From CBDHFN01 sp965262605 (GTDB lineage: Bacteria > Pseudomonadota > Alphaproteobacteria > JASGCL01), in contig CBDHFN010000002.1 of assembly GCA_965262605.1 (NCBI GenBank), positions 434,001 through 498,000 of the forward strand: a DNA stretch of 64,000 bases, given 5' to 3'. Shown piece by piece: positions 32,834-42,509 of the stretch. Each line of letters opens with the position of its first letter. Position 1 is the stretch's first letter. Made by a program: the position numbers and the translations under genes. The notes below the pieces were generated by a model, which was not told the origin of the DNA, did not search any database, and saw only the letters and a program-made list of their open reading frames with translations.

Positions 32834-33371
32834 ACTTAAAGAACAGCTTATTAATGAAAAAAACTCTTTAAATTTTGATAGTTTAAAGCTTGCCAAACAA
32901 GCCCAGAAGCAAATTGTCAAGGTTTTGCAGGCGATTTATAAAACGCGCGATATAGATATGATAATGTCGGCTGAAAAAGCAATTAATATTCATGAATTGC
33001 AATATTATACTAATTCAAAACCCATGGAATCAAGTATTAAACAGACTTTAACGAGTATAGAGATTACGAATAAATTGATTGATGTTATACACAACAAGCC
33101 AGATGAGTATATAATACGCGCTAAATCATATGAAGAAGCCAAAAATAAAATTGGCGATTTACCCAATGATGAGGCAAGGCAATTTTTTAAAGCACAATCA
33201 ACACGATTTGTTAATTTGAGTAAAGCACCGCTTACCACCGATAAAAAAGCCACCATAGAAGCGCGTAAAATTAATATCCGCCTCGCGGGGGAGATTTATA
33301 CCGATATGCAAAAAAATGTGCTTGGCATTCAAAATACAAATAGCCCTAAACAAAAAATTATATCATTATGA
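32808..33371 (+). CDS. Unknown 187-residue helical protein
   Basis: Not recognised. It begins inside the 3' end of the previous gene (ATG 32808, or 32814 reading MTGYINKLKEQL) and ends over the next ATG (ATGA). It is a Lys- and Ile-rich all-helical protein with KLAKQAQKQIVKVLQAIYKTRD and EARKINIRLAGEIYTDMQKN. Such coupled short genes next to a tRNA are common in mobile or phage-derived cassettes, but no phage hallmark gene is present. Confidence 0.55.
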   Translation: MAMTGYINKLKEQLINEKNSLNFDSLKLAKQAQKQIVKVLQAIYKTRDIDMIMSAEKAINIHELQYYTNSKPMESSIKQTLTSIEITNKLIDVIHNKPDEYIIRAKSYEEAKNKIGDLPNDEARQFFKAQSTRFVNLSKAPLTTDKKATIEARKINIRLAGEIYTDMQKNVLGIQNTNSPKQKIISL

Positions 33372-33538
33372 TTAAAGCATCGTCAAATAAGAAAAATAGA
33401 AAATTTCTAATCAAGGCAAATGATAACGAACTTGAATATTTAATGATGGACGGCGATATATTAGCGATGGCAATTATGAATTTTCACAAACAAACGCTTG
33501 GTTTGGGTGTATTAAAAAATTTATATTATTATGCGTGA
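33368..33538 (+). CDS. Unknown 56-residue protein
   Basis: The ATG overlaps the stop of the previous gene as ATGA, and the frame is open to TGA at 33536. It reads MIKASSNKKNRKFL, then ANDNELEYLMMDGDILAMA. Basic start, then mixed helix. Coupling to the previous gene supports it as real. Its last codons lie within a 23-bp sequence that recurs at 54203-54225. Confidence 0.45.
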   Translation: MIKASSNKKNRKFLIKANDNELEYLMMDGDILAMAIMNFHKQTLGLGVLKNLYYYA

Positions 33539-33549
33539 AGCTGTCAAAA
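33527..33549. repeat. 23-bp dispersed repeat, copy A
   Basis: TATTATGCGTGAAGCT followed by G and TCAAAA recurs at 54203-54225 with a single mismatch. This copy lies 53 bp from tRNA-Val, the other about 110 bp from tmRNA. Confidence 0.6.
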
Positions 33550-33601
33550 AATAATCTTGACACACAACCGAGCGAAGTATATACGGATTCTTAAGGGAAA
33601 T

Positions 33602-33676
33602 TGGTGGGTTGTGAGGGTTTCGAACCCCCGACCCTCTCGGTGTAAACGAGATGCTCTTCCGCTGAGCTAACAACCC
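33602..33676 (-). tRNA. tRNA-Val (UAC)
   Basis: Full cloverleaf on the minus strand: acceptor GGGTTGT/ACAACCC, D stem GCTC/GAGC, anticodon stem TCTCG/CGAGA with loop TTTACAC giving anticodon UAC, T stem GGGGG/CCCTC with TTCGAAA loop, and encoded CCA at 33604-33602. Confidence 0.95.
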
Positions 33677-33720
33677 AATTAAAATTTGTTATACAGAAAA
33701 AAAATCATAAAGCAAGTTTT

Positions 33721-35295
33721 TTATGCAATTTTTTTACGAATTAAATTAACCGAGTTTTCGCGCCCAAAAATCGCAAAAAAACTGCCCATTCTGGGTCCAG
33801 TTTCTTGCCCCAAAAGCACTTCATACATTAATTTAAACCAATCTTTAAGCTCTAAATTCGTGGTTTTGCCAATTTCAAACACAAATTCTTGCACGGATTT
33901 TTCTTGATAATCAGGCAAATCAGCCAAACCATCGGCAAGGCTTTGCAACCATGATTTTTCAATATCACTGGGATTTTTATATTTTTTCAAAGGTTTCACC
34001 ATATCATGATAATATTTAATGGCATAACCGACAATTTGGTCTAACGAAGGCGAATTTTGCGGGGTAATATCGGCATTATATTTATGAATAAAGCCCCATA
34101 AAATATCCGCCGATTCGGTATTGGCGGCACCGACTAAATTTAATATTAACGAAAAATTTAAGGGCGGTATATCGCTGGGCACGGGGTTTTTTGCGCCATA
34201 ATGCAGGTGAAAAATCGGATTATCCAGTTGGGTAAGCGGATTTTGGCTGGGATATGCTTTTAATTGTTGAAAATATTCATCGTAATTTTTAGGGATAACA
34301 TCAAAATACATCCGTTTAGCTGTTTTAGGTTTTTGATACATAAAATACGCCAAAGATTCGGGCGACGCATATTTTAACCAATCATCAATGCTGATGCCAT
34401 TACCCTTGGATTTAGAGATTTTTTGCCCTTTTTCATCTAAAAATAATTCATAATGAAAAATTTCTGGCACTTGTCCGCCACATGCGCGCACTATTTTTGC
34501 CGATAATTCTGCCGTGGGAATTAAATCCTTGCCGCTCATTTCATAATCAACTTCTAAGTGATGCCAGCGCATGCCCCAATCAGGCTTCCATTGCAATTTG
34601 CAAGCCCCGCCCAAAACCGAAGTTTCCACAATTTCCCCCGTTTCGTCTTGATATGTCATTGTGCCTTTGGCGACATTTTTATCAAGTAATTTGACATATA
34701 AAACTTTGCCAGTTTTCGCACAAATCGGCAAAAAAGCCGCGTAATTTGCTTGGCGGTCTTCGCCCAAAGTCGGCAACATAATTTCTTGAATTTTTTCAAA
34801 ATTTTCTAAATAAATCAGCAAAGTTTTATCAAATGCCCCGCTTTTATATTCTTGGGTCGCTGATTTAAATTCATATTCAAAACCAAAATTATCCAAAAAT
34901 CGCCGCAACATCGCGTTATTATGTTCGCCGAAACTTGGGTATAATTCAAACGGGTCGGGAACTTTGGTAAGCGGCAACCCAAGATATTTTGCCAACATTT
35001 CGCGATTCGGCACATTATCTGGCACTTTGCGAAGCCCATCCATATCATCAGAAAAACAAAAAAGCCGTGTCGGAATATCCGAAATTAGCTCAAACGCGCG
35101 CCGCACCAACGAGGTGCGCATCACTTCACCAAAAGTGCCAATATGCGGCAAACCCGATGGACCATAACCAGTTTGAAATAAAGCATAGCCCTTTTTGGGC
35201 GGATTTTTAGCAAATCGTTTGACAAGCTTTCTTGCCTCTTCAAAGGGCCAGCTGTTCGCCGATGGCGTAAATTGTTTGTAATCAATATTAGTCAT
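33721..35295 (-). CDS. lysK: Lysyl-tRNA synthetase, class I
   Basis: Charges tRNA-Lys. The 524-residue protein is of the class I type found in archaea and many Alphaproteobacteria, not the class II LysS. The HIGH-like motif is GPSGLPHIGTFGEVMRT near residue 50-60 and the KMSKS-like motif is KISKSKGNGISIDDWL near residue 290. Length is normal. The start overlaps the end of the unknown gene upstream by 8 bp, and tRNA-Val lies 45 bp downstream in the same direction. Confidence 0.95.
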   Translation of the reverse strand: MTNIDYKQFTPSANSWPFEEARKLVKRFAKNPPKKGYALFQTGYGPSGLPHIGTFGEVMRTSLVRRAFELISDIPTRLFCFSDDMDGLRKVPDNVPNREMLAKYLGLPLTKVPDPFELYPSFGEHNNAMLRRFLDNFGFEYEFKSATQEYKSGAFDKTLLIYLENFEKIQEIMLPTLGEDRQANYAAFLPICAKTGKVLYVKLLDKNVAKGTMTYQDETGEIVETSVLGGACKLQWKPDWGMRWHHLEVDYEMSGKDLIPTAELSAKIVRACGGQVPEIFHYELFLDEKGQKISKSKGNGISIDDWLKYASPESLAYFMYQKPKTAKRMYFDVIPKNYDEYFQQLKAYPSQNPLTQLDNPIFHLHYGAKNPVPSDIPPLNFSLILNLVGAANTESADILWGFIHKYNADITPQNSPSLDQIVGYAIKYYHDMVKPLKKYKNPSDIEKSWLQSLADGLADLPDYQEKSVQEFVFEIGKTTNLELKDWFKLMYEVLLGQETGPRMGSFFAIFGRENSVNLIRKKIA

Positions 35296-35923
35296 GATAA
35301 ATTCCCGTCATTACGCCGATAATGGATTCAATAGTATGGTCATTATCGTTAAACTTTGGCGATTCTAAACCTTTACCAAATCTTGAAACAACCAACCTAT
35401 AATCATTATCAATAAGTTTAATACCTTCAAATCTTCTTAATTTCAAAGAATTTGCAATTTTATGCTTCATAACGAAAATTACACCAGCATCATCAGGGTA
35501 AAATATTTCGTTAATTACCAAACCATTAATATAAATTTTAGCGGGGCAATTGACAAAAAAATCAAACGAAATAAATCTTTTATCATGCAGATTTTGTCCC
35601 TTAACTATAACATTTGACATGCTTTCACCATATAATTTACCAATATGATTGGGAATTATTTTACCCTGTTCATAAATTATTGGCACTGATTCTTGACAAG
35701 ACGATTTACTTATATCTATCGGTTCATAAGCAAACTCGTTATTGTGCTTTTCTACTTTTTGACTATCACCTGCATAGATTAAATGAAAATTCTTAGCGCG
35801 AAATGCTTGGTTGGTAAATTCAATTAATTTTGTATCAATAATAACTTCGTCATAAGTATTACCCCTAAATAACGGAGGATTTTTCAGGTTTATTTTTTCA
35901 TATTCTATTGAAAACTTATTCAT
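35288..35923 (-). CDS. Unknown 211-residue protein
   Basis: Not recognised. It overlaps the start of lysK by 8 bp and lies 11 bp after another unknown gene, so the three are probably co-transcribed. The protein appears mixed alpha/beta and soluble, with segments FRGNTYDEVIIDTKLIEFT, IGKLYGESMSNVIVKGQN and LRRFEGIKLIDNDYRLVVSRFG. No signal peptide, no known catalytic motif. Its composition is more AT-rich than lysK. Confidence 0.55.
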   Translation of the reverse strand: MNKFSIEYEKINLKNPPLFRGNTYDEVIIDTKLIEFTNQAFRAKNFHLIYAGDSQKVEKHNNEFAYEPIDISKSSCQESVPIIYEQGKIIPNHIGKLYGESMSNVIVKGQNLHDKRFISFDFFVNCPAKIYINGLVINEIFYPDDAGVIFVMKHKIANSLKLRRFEGIKLIDNDYRLVVSRFGKGLESPKFNDNDHTIESIIGVMTGIYHD

Positions 35924-35934
35924 AATCCATTTTC

Positions 35935-36375
35935 CTATCTTTTAAGTAAGGCATTAAACTGATGACGAATTAGCATGATGTTATGTGATTCTTCTTGAAA
36001 CCAGCATTTAATGTTAATAAACACCGTGCCAATATTTGAAATAATTTCTAAAATTAAATTTAATCTAGTCACGCCATTATTTTTACTTATTTGTGCTTCA
36101 CCATCTTGGTTTTTCAAGATATAACATTGAATATTTCTATCATTTTGCTTTATTTCTTCTGTTAATACCAAACAATCATCTTTAGAAATGTTATTTAATT
36201 GGTGGGCATTGCACAAAAAATTATTTTGCTGCAAAAATAAAAAAACAGCATGAATATGAGGTTTATATTCATCAGCCCATTCATAACCAACTTGCTTCAA
36301 TCTATTACCATCAAAATTATAATTATCTGGTAATTGTAAAGGATGTGCTTGTTGGAATTTGTCTGGTATTTGCAT
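35935..36375 (-). CDS. Unknown 146-residue protein
   Basis: Not recognised. GAGGG lies 5 bases before the ATG. It reads YEWADEYKPHIHAVFLFLQQ in the first half and LNLILEIISNIGTVFINIKCWFQEE in the second; the latter could be buried strands rather than a membrane helix. It lies 55 bp downstream of rpsD and 11 bp upstream of the 211-residue gene. The two unknown genes may work together; nothing shows how. Confidence 0.5.
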   Translation of the reverse strand: MQIPDKFQQAHPLQLPDNYNFDGNRLKQVGYEWADEYKPHIHAVFLFLQQNNFLCNAHQLNNISKDDCLVLTEEIKQNDRNIQCYILKNQDGEAQISKNNGVTRLNLILEIISNIGTVFINIKCWFQEESHNIMLIRHQFNALLKR

Positions 36376-36430
36376 TTAACCCTCGTAATACTTGGCATAA
36401 TCAATAATCATGCCAAGTATATAAGCAACC

Positions 36431-37045
36431 TTAACGGCTATAATATTCCACGACTAAATGCGGTTCCATGGTCGTTGGGTAAGGCACATCGGCTAATTTT
36501 ACATCGCGTAAGATTTTCACCGAACCAGCTTTTGCGTCAACTTCTAAATAATCGGGAATTTCGCGCTCCGTTGAGACTAAGGCTTGTTCCACGATAAGAA
36601 TTTTTGCGCCTTTTTCTGTTAAAGACACGACATCGCCATTTTTCACCATATATGACGAAATAGTGACGCGCTTGCCGTTAACTAAAATATGCCCGTGCGA
36701 TACTAATTGCCGCGCCGCAAACACGGTGGGCACAAAACGGGCACGATATACCAAAGCATCAAGGCGATGTTCAAGCAAGTTAATTAAATTTTCGCCGGTA
36801 TCGCCTTTGACGCGCACGGCTTCTTCGTAATATTTGGCGAATTGTTTTTCCGAAACATTGGCGTAATAGCCTTTAAGTTTTTGTTTTGCCCGTAATTGCA
36901 CGCCGTAATCAGTTGGTTTGCCACGATTTGCGCCATGTTGGCCGGGACCTGATTCGCGGTTATTAAAAGGGCTTTTGGGGCGACCCCAAAGATTTACACC
37001 TAATCTGCGGTCAATTTTATGTTTTGAATTTAATCTTTTTGTCAT
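36431..37045 (-). CDS. rpsD: 30S ribosomal protein S4
   Basis: A 204-residue primary 16S rRNA-binding protein. It starts MTKRLNSKHKIDRRLGVNLWGRPKSP at ATG 37045 with AAAGGAAAC directly upstream, although the frame is open further 5'. The S4 RNA-binding domain (LEHRLDALVYRARFVPTVFAARQLVSHGHILVNGKRV) is intact and the end is the usual LVVEYYSR. It stands alone, away from the main ribosomal operons, as is common in Alphaproteobacteria. Confidence 0.97.
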   Translation of the reverse strand: MTKRLNSKHKIDRRLGVNLWGRPKSPFNNRESGPGQHGANRGKPTDYGVQLRAKQKLKGYYANVSEKQFAKYYEEAVRVKGDTGENLINLLEHRLDALVYRARFVPTVFAARQLVSHGHILVNGKRVTISSYMVKNGDVVSLTEKGAKILIVEQALVSTEREIPDYLEVDAKAGSVKILRDVKLADVPYPTTMEPHLVVEYYSR

Positions 37046-37160
37046 GTTGTTTCCTTTACTGGTAGTTCCATTTTGAAAATGTAAGGAAGAAGAAATTATC
37101 ATTGATAAATATTTGACGATATTAACCCGATAATGCTTGCGTTCCCAGCGATGCTGATTG

Positions 37161-37188
37161 GTTAAACAAAAAATATCGGTAATGTCAA
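37161..37188 (-). promoter_or_regulatory. Putative rpsD promoter
   Basis: On the minus strand TTGACA (37188-37183) is followed after 16 bases by TTTAAC (37166-37161). The -35 box is perfect and the -10 weak. About 115 bp upstream of the rpsD start. Confidence 0.4.
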
Positions 37189-37288
37189 GCATAAAATCAT
37201 TTTTTACCGCATTAAGCTTTATTTTCTTGATTTTATAGGAATTTATATTAAATTAACCATTATGTTTGATAAATAAAAAGGATAAACC

Positions 37289-40200
37289 ATGAAAAAATGG
37301 CAATTTTGGATTGACAGAGGCGGCACATTCACTGATATTGTGGCTTATTCCCCAACGGGCGAATTTATCACCCATAAATTATTATCGGAAAACCCCAAAT
37401 TTTATAAAGACGCGGCGATTCACGGCATTCGCCATTTATTAAACCTGCCGCAAAATGCCAAAATTCCCGCAAAGCTTGTATCGCAAATTCGCATGGGCAC
37501 GACCGTGGCGACTAATGCTTTATTGGAACGAAAAGGCGCGGATAGTTTGTTAATTTGCACCAAGGGTTTTCGCGATGCTTTATCGCTTGCATATCAAAAT
37601 CGCCCAAATTTATTTGATTGTGAAATTATTAAACCTGAATTGCTTTATAAATATGTCGTGGAAATTCCCGAACGAATCGCGGCTGATGGCACGATAATTC
37701 AAGCTCTCAATCACGCCGAAGCTTATGAATTAATCAAGCCTTATCGCGATATGGGCATTGATTCGGTGGCAATTATCACCATGCACGGCTATAAATTCAA
37801 CAATCATGAAGTTATTTTGGGAAAAATTTGCAAGGAATTAGGCTTTGCGCAAATTTCGCTAAGCCACGAAGTTAGCCCCTTGGTAAAATATGTTGGGCGC
37901 GGGGATACTTGCGTGGTTGACGCGTATTTATCGCCAATCTTGCGCCATTATGTGCAAATTGTCGCGGGCGAAATTGACCCTGAAATATCCTTGCAATTTA
38001 TGCAGTCTAATGGCGGTTTAACCTCAGCATTTTTATTTCAAGGCAAGGATGCGATTTTATCGGGTCCCGCTGGGGGCATAGTCGGCGCGGTTCATGCGGG
38101 CGAATCGGCGGGTTTTGATAAAATAATTGGTTTTGATATGGGGGGAACTTCCACCGATGTTGCTTATTATCATGGGGAATTTTTGCGCACCTATGATTCC
38201 ATGGTTGCAGGGGTGCGGGTGCGCGCGCCCATGATGCAAATTCATACTTTGGCGGCGGGTGGCGGTTCGGTTTGCCATTATGATGGTTTGCGCTTGCGCG
38301 TCGGTCCCATGAGCGCGGGGGCAAACCCCGGTCCAGCCTGTTATGGCAAGGGCGGTCCCTTGACAATAACCGATTGCAATGTTTTATTAGGGCGAATTCA
38401 ACCCCAATTTTTAGGCAGTTATTTTGGGCATGATGGCAAACAACCATTAAATACCGCGATTGTGCGCGAAAAATTCCAAGAATTAGCGCAAAAATTACAA
38501 AAATCCCCCGAAGAATTAGCCATGGGTTTTTTGGCAATCGCCGTTGACCATATGGCAAATGGCATTAAAAAAATATCCGTGCAACAAGGGCATGATTTGC
38601 AAAATACCGCCATGGTTTGCTTTGGCGGCGCGGGCGGACAACATGCGTGCCAATGCGCGGACGAAGTTCATATTGACACGATAATTATTCACCCGTTTTC
38701 AGGGGTATTATCAGCGTTTGGTATTGGTGCCGCGCGGGTTGTTGCCATGCGCGAAATGAGCTTTGGCAAAGAATTATCGCAAGATTCCCTTGATTTAGCC
38801 GATGCTGATTTGCAAAAAATGGCGCAATCGGCAAGCCAAGAATGCGCCAAACAACAAATTAACCCCGATAAAATCATAAAGAAAATTTACATTCGCTATA
38901 ATGGTTCTGATGTGCCTTTGCCCGTGGATTTTGCGCAATATGATGAAGTTGTCGCAAATTTTGAACGCGCTTATCAAGCAAGATTTGGCTTTACCATGCG
39001 CGGTAAAACCATGATTTTAGAATCGCTGAGCATAGAAGTAAGCGGCGGGGCGCATGAATTTACCCCCATGCAGAATATTAATAAACAAGCCGCAAAACCC
39101 CAAAAAACTCAAGCCTTTTTTAATGATGAATGGCAAGACATAGATTTTTATCACCGTGATGATTTACAAATTGGGCAAATTATTCAAGGACCCGCCATTA
39201 TCAGCGAGGCAATTGGCACAAATATTATTTTAAGTGGCTGGCAATGCCAGCTTGATGCGCAAAATAACCTGATTATGACTCGGCATCTTGAACGCCAATC
39301 GCATTTTGCCTTGGGCACAAAGGTAGACCCGATTATGTTAGAAATTTTCAATAATTTATTCATGGCAATTGCGGAACAAATGGGATTTTCCTTGCAAAAT
39401 ACGGCTTTTTCGGTGAATATTAAAGAAAGATTGGATTTTTCTTGCGCCATTTTTGACAAAGACGGGCATTTAGTCGCCAACGCCCCGCACATGCCCGTGC
39501 ATTTGGGCAGTATGGGCGAATCTATCAACGCCATTAAGAATAAATTTAATGGCATTTATCAAGATGGCGATGTTTATTTAGTCAATACGCCCTATAATGG
39601 TGGCACGCATTTACCAGATATTACCGCCGTTACGCCGATTTTCCTTCATGGTATTTTGCAATTTTTTGTCGCATCACGCGGGCATCACGCCGATATTGGC
39701 GGTAAAACGCCGGGCTCAATGCCGCCCGATTCGCGCCATATTAACGAAGAAGGCATTATTTTTGATGGTTTTCATGTTGTGAAAGCGGGCGTGTTTCAAG
39801 AACAAGATTTATTAAATCATTTGCAAGCTGGACAATATCCCGCCCGCAACCCGATGCAAAATATCGCCGATATTCAAGCCCAAATTGCCGCGAATGCTAA
39901 GGGCAAATCTGAAATTTTTCGCATTTGCCATCATTATGGCTTGCAAGTTGTCTTGGCTTATATGAATTTTGTGCAAGACAATGCCGAAGCTTGCGTGCGT
40001 CAAGTCATTGCCAAATTGCAATCGGGAAGTTTTAAATATGAAATGGATAATGGCGATTTTATTCAAGTCGCGGTTAAAACTGATAAAACAACCAACAGCG
40101 CAATCGTTGATTTTACGGGCACTTCGCCCCAAGGTCTGCATAATTATAATGCGCCATCTTCGGTGGCGCGCGCCGCCGTTTTATATGTTTTTCGCACCCT

Positions 40201-40852
40201 TGTTGCCGATAATATCCCCATGAACGAGGGGTGTCTTAAACCCATCACTATCATTATCCCCAAGGGTTCATTAATTAATCCCGAATTTCCCGCCGCGGTG
40301 GTTGCGGGTAATGTTGAAACTTCGCAAGTCATCACCGATGCGATTTATGGGGCATTGGGGGTTATGGCGGCGGCGGGTGGCACGATGAACAACTTAACTT
40401 TTGGTAATCAGCAATATCAATATTATGAAACAATTTCTTGTGGGTCGGGGGCGGGTGATGGTTTTCATGGTTGTTCGGGCGTGCAAACCCATATGACGAA
40501 TTCACGGCTTACCGACCCTGAAATTTTAGAATTGCGCTATCCAGTGCGGGTAATGGAATTTTCCTATCGCAAAGGCAGTGGTGGCAAAGGCAAATTTCAT
40601 GGTGGCGATGGCGTGATTCGCCGTTTAAAATTCTTAACGCCGATGCAAGCAATTATTTTGGCGAATCGCCGAAAAATTGCGCCTTTTGGTATGCAAGGCG
40701 GCGAAAATGGCAAATGCGGTATGACCTATATTGAAAAACTTAACGGCAGTATAGATTTAATGGCGTATAGTGATAGCCGCATGGTCGCGCAAAATGAAAT
40801 TATCACCATAGAAACCCCGGGCGGTGGTGGGTTTGGCATAAATAATGCTTAA
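37289..40852 (+). CDS. Hydantoinase/5-oxoprolinase, HyuA-HyuB fusion
   Basis: An 1187-residue ATP-dependent amidohydrolase of the 5-oxoprolinase/hydantoinase family. The first 660 residues form HyuA (start FWIDRGGTFTDIVAYSPTG, ATPase-fold motif IGFDMGGTSTDVAYYHGEF, GGGSVCHYDGLRLRVGPMSAGANPGPACYG). The rest forms HyuB (ANAPHMPVHLGSMGESI, DVYLVNTPYNGGTHLPDI, GHHADIGGKTPGSMPPDS, end ETPGGGGFG). Fused length and overall organisation fit 5-oxoprolinase, which opens 5-oxo-L-proline to glutamate, but other lactam substrates are possible. AAAGGAT lies 7 bases before the ATG. Confidence 0.9.
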   Translation: MKKWQFWIDRGGTFTDIVAYSPTGEFITHKLLSENPKFYKDAAIHGIRHLLNLPQNAKIPAKLVSQIRMGTTVATNALLERKGADSLLICTKGFRDALSLAYQNRPNLFDCEIIKPELLYKYVVEIPERIAADGTIIQALNHAEAYELIKPYRDMGIDSVAIITMHGYKFNNHEVILGKICKELGFAQISLSHEVSPLVKYVGRGDTCVVDAYLSPILRHYVQIVAGEIDPEISLQFMQSNGGLTSAFLFQGKDAILSGPAGGIVGAVHAGESAGFDKIIGFDMGGTSTDVAYYHGEFLRTYDSMVAGVRVRAPMMQIHTLAAGGGSVCHYDGLRLRVGPMSAGANPGPACYGKGGPLTITDCNVLLGRIQPQFLGSYFGHDGKQPLNTAIVREKFQELAQKLQKSPEELAMGFLAIAVDHMANGIKKISVQQGHDLQNTAMVCFGGAGGQHACQCADEVHIDTIIIHPFSGVLSAFGIGAARVVAMREMSFGKELSQDSLDLADADLQKMAQSASQECAKQQINPDKIIKKIYIRYNGSDVPLPVDFAQYDEVVANFERAYQARFGFTMRGKTMILESLSIEVSGGAHEFTPMQNINKQAAKPQKTQAFFNDEWQDIDFYHRDDLQIGQIIQGPAIISEAIGTNIILSGWQCQLDAQNNLIMTRHLERQSHFALGTKVDPIMLEIFNNLFMAIAEQMGFSLQNTAFSVNIKERLDFSCAIFDKDGHLVANAPHMPVHLGSMGESINAIKNKFNGIYQDGDVYLVNTPYNGGTHLPDITAVTPIFLHGILQFFVASRGHHADIGGKTPGSMPPDSRHINEEGIIFDGFHVVKAGVFQEQDLLNHLQAGQYPARNPMQNIADIQAQIAANAKGKSEIFRICHHYGLQVVLAYMNFVQDNAEACVRQVIAKLQSGSFKYEMDNGDFIQVAVKTDKTTNSAIVDFTGTSPQGLHNYNAPSSVARAAVLYVFRTLVADNIPMNEGCLKPITIIIPKGSLINPEFPAAVVAGNVETSQVITDAIYGALGVMAAAGGTMNNLTFGNQQYQYYETISCGSGAGDGFHGCSGVQTHMTNSRLTDPEILELRYPVRVMEFSYRKGSGGKGKFHGGDGVIRRLKFLTPMQAIILANRRKIAPFGMQGGENGKCGMTYIEKLNGSIDLMAYSDSRMVAQNEIITIETPGGGGFGINNA

Positions 40853-40860
40853 TAATAATT

Positions 40861-41367
40861 ATGAAAATAATTTATTTAACTGCTTTATGTTTAAGCTTGG
40901 CTTTGGGTGGGTGTTTTCCCAATAATTCCGATACGCCCGCGGATAAAAAAGCAAAATTAGTCATGTCTGGCGCAACGCTGGGCGCAATTGGGGGCATGTC
41001 GCTTGTCGGCACTTTGACGCCCGGCATCGGCACGGGCGCAAAATTGGCGGGCGGTGCCGTGGGTGGTACTTTGGGTTATTTTGTCGGTGTTGAAGCCGCA
41101 AATTTAACCCTTAGCCCTGAGGATCAACGCACCCGCAAAACCGCGCTTTTTATGGCGTTAAACGACAATAAACTGGCAAAACCAACTGATTGGCAATCAA
41201 AAACCTCCCCCGAAACCGCGGGCACAATTATTCCAACTTACCAATTTACCAATGACCAAGGGCAAATATGTCGCAATTATTCGGAAATTATTACCACCGA
41301 CAAAGGACGCACCGAAGCTGAACGAATCGCCTGCAAATTCCCCGGTGGCACATGGATTGCGGAATAA
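40861..41367 (+). CDS. Glycine-zipper outer-membrane lipoprotein (17 kDa antigen-like)
   Basis: A 168-residue lipoprotein with signal peptide and lipobox LALGGC (Cys near residue 18). It is followed by a Gly-rich zipper (GATLGAIGGMSLVGTLTPGIGTGAKLAGGAVGGTLGYFVG) and a C-terminal domain with YQFTNDQGQICRNYSE and CKFPGGTWI, as in the rickettsial 17 kDa surface antigen family. It begins 8 bp after the oxoprolinase gene, probably by read-through transcription. Outer-membrane location is expected. Confidence 0.82.
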   Translation: MKIIYLTALCLSLALGGCFPNNSDTPADKKAKLVMSGATLGAIGGMSLVGTLTPGIGTGAKLAGGAVGGTLGYFVGVEAANLTLSPEDQRTRKTALFMALNDNKLAKPTDWQSKTSPETAGTIIPTYQFTNDQGQICRNYSEIITTDKGRTEAERIACKFPGGTWIAE

Positions 41368-41627
41368 TTTATTTTTTATTTTTACCCTGACTACTGATAA
41401 ATTTAAAACAACACCGCTTGTTTCGCTTATGGGGGGGGAATATACCATTTTTAAACGCCCTAAATCCCAATGCAAATTGCTATACTTCGCCTTGTCTATA
41501 AAATTGCGACAAAGTATTATAAATAAAATACCCTCAAAAAAAAGGGAAATGTCCTGAAATAATTTAACTTGATTAATAGGTGAATTTAATATAAATTAAA
41601 CGCATAATGAATTTTACAAGGTTTAAA

Positions 41628-42509
41628 ATGACACAAGATAGCTTATTTAATGATGACCAAATTCCTCAAGAATTAATCAAAAAATCTTTAAATCCCCATG
41701 GTGGTGGCTGGACAGAACAAAAGTTAAAAAAACTTAATAGTTATATGACTGCTTACTTAAAGGTGTTGAGCAAACAAGAATGGTGTAGAAAAAATTATAT
41801 TGAAGGATTTGCAGGTGCAGGAGAATATGATACGGGTGATGGTAATATCAAAGATGGATCAGCAAAAATAGCCTTAAAACAAGATTTTGATAAATATTAT
41901 TTTATAGAAAAAGATGTAAAAAAGCTTGAAAATCTAAAATTTATTGCAAATGAATTTGAAAAAATTAAAAAATGTGAGTTTATTATTGGTGATGTCAATG
42001 TTGAATTACCAAAAGTAATGCAACAATTAAGCACAAAGGATAGAAATATATGTTTTTTAGACCCATTCGGTATGCAAGTAGATTGGCAAACTATTCAATC
42101 TATTAAAAAATCTAAGTCCCAAAGCGATGTATTATATTTATTTCCAATTAATATTTTTATCAGGGAATTAGCAAAATCTATCCAAAATAAAACAACTCCC
42201 TATCATATCAGTAAATTTATTGGCAAAGATAAAGAAAACTGGGTCAATGATTTTCAGAAAATAAAAGAAAATCCCATGGACGAAATATTATTTAATGAAC
42301 ATGAAAAGATAACAATTCAAAAAAATATAGATGAAATAACACCACAATTAATACAATATTTTGAAGAATTATTTGAATATGTTGCCAAAAACCCATTAGT
42401 TTTAAAAAATACAAAAAATGCTCCTATGTTCCATTTGTTTTTCATGATGACTAATACAAGGGAAAATGCTACTAGCATTGCAAAAAGATTAATCGGGGAT
42501 ACTAATTAA
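41628..42509 (+). CDS. Three-Cys-motif partner protein (TcmP)
   Basis: A 293-residue protein of the TcmP family, known only as the genomic partner of three-Cys-motif (DUF5131) proteins. It shows the methyltransferase-like start YIEGFAGAGEYDTGDG and DRNICFLDPFGMQVDW in the place of a catalytic loop, plus HLFFMMTNTRENA. I start it at ATG 41628 with AAGG 8 bases upstream. Its 3' end overlaps the DUF5131 gene by 4 bp in convergent orientation. Base composition is notably AT-rich, suggesting acquisition. Molecular function is unknown. Confidence 0.85.
   Translation: MTQDSLFNDDQIPQELIKKSLNPHGGGWTEQKLKKLNSYMTAYLKVLSKQEWCRKNYIEGFAGAGEYDTGDGNIKDGSAKIALKQDFDKYYFIEKDVKKLENLKFIANEFEKIKKCEFIIGDVNVELPKVMQQLSTKDRNICFLDPFGMQVDWQTIQSIKKSKSQSDVLYLFPINIFIRELAKSIQNKTTPYHISKFIGKDKENWVNDFQKIKENPMDEILFNEHEKITIQKNIDEITPQLIQYFEELFEYVAKNPLVLKNTKNAPMFHLFFMMTNTRENATSIAKRLIGDTN

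Noticed and set aside
32570..33676. Integrated prophage or integrative element at tRNA-Val
   Set aside because: No integrase, and no duplicated tRNA end was seen; only a short cassette of unknowns is present.
37046..37192. N-terminal extension of ribosomal protein S4 to 37192
   Set aside because: The extension covers the promoter, lacks similarity to S4, and the ATG at 37045 has a clear ribosome binding site.
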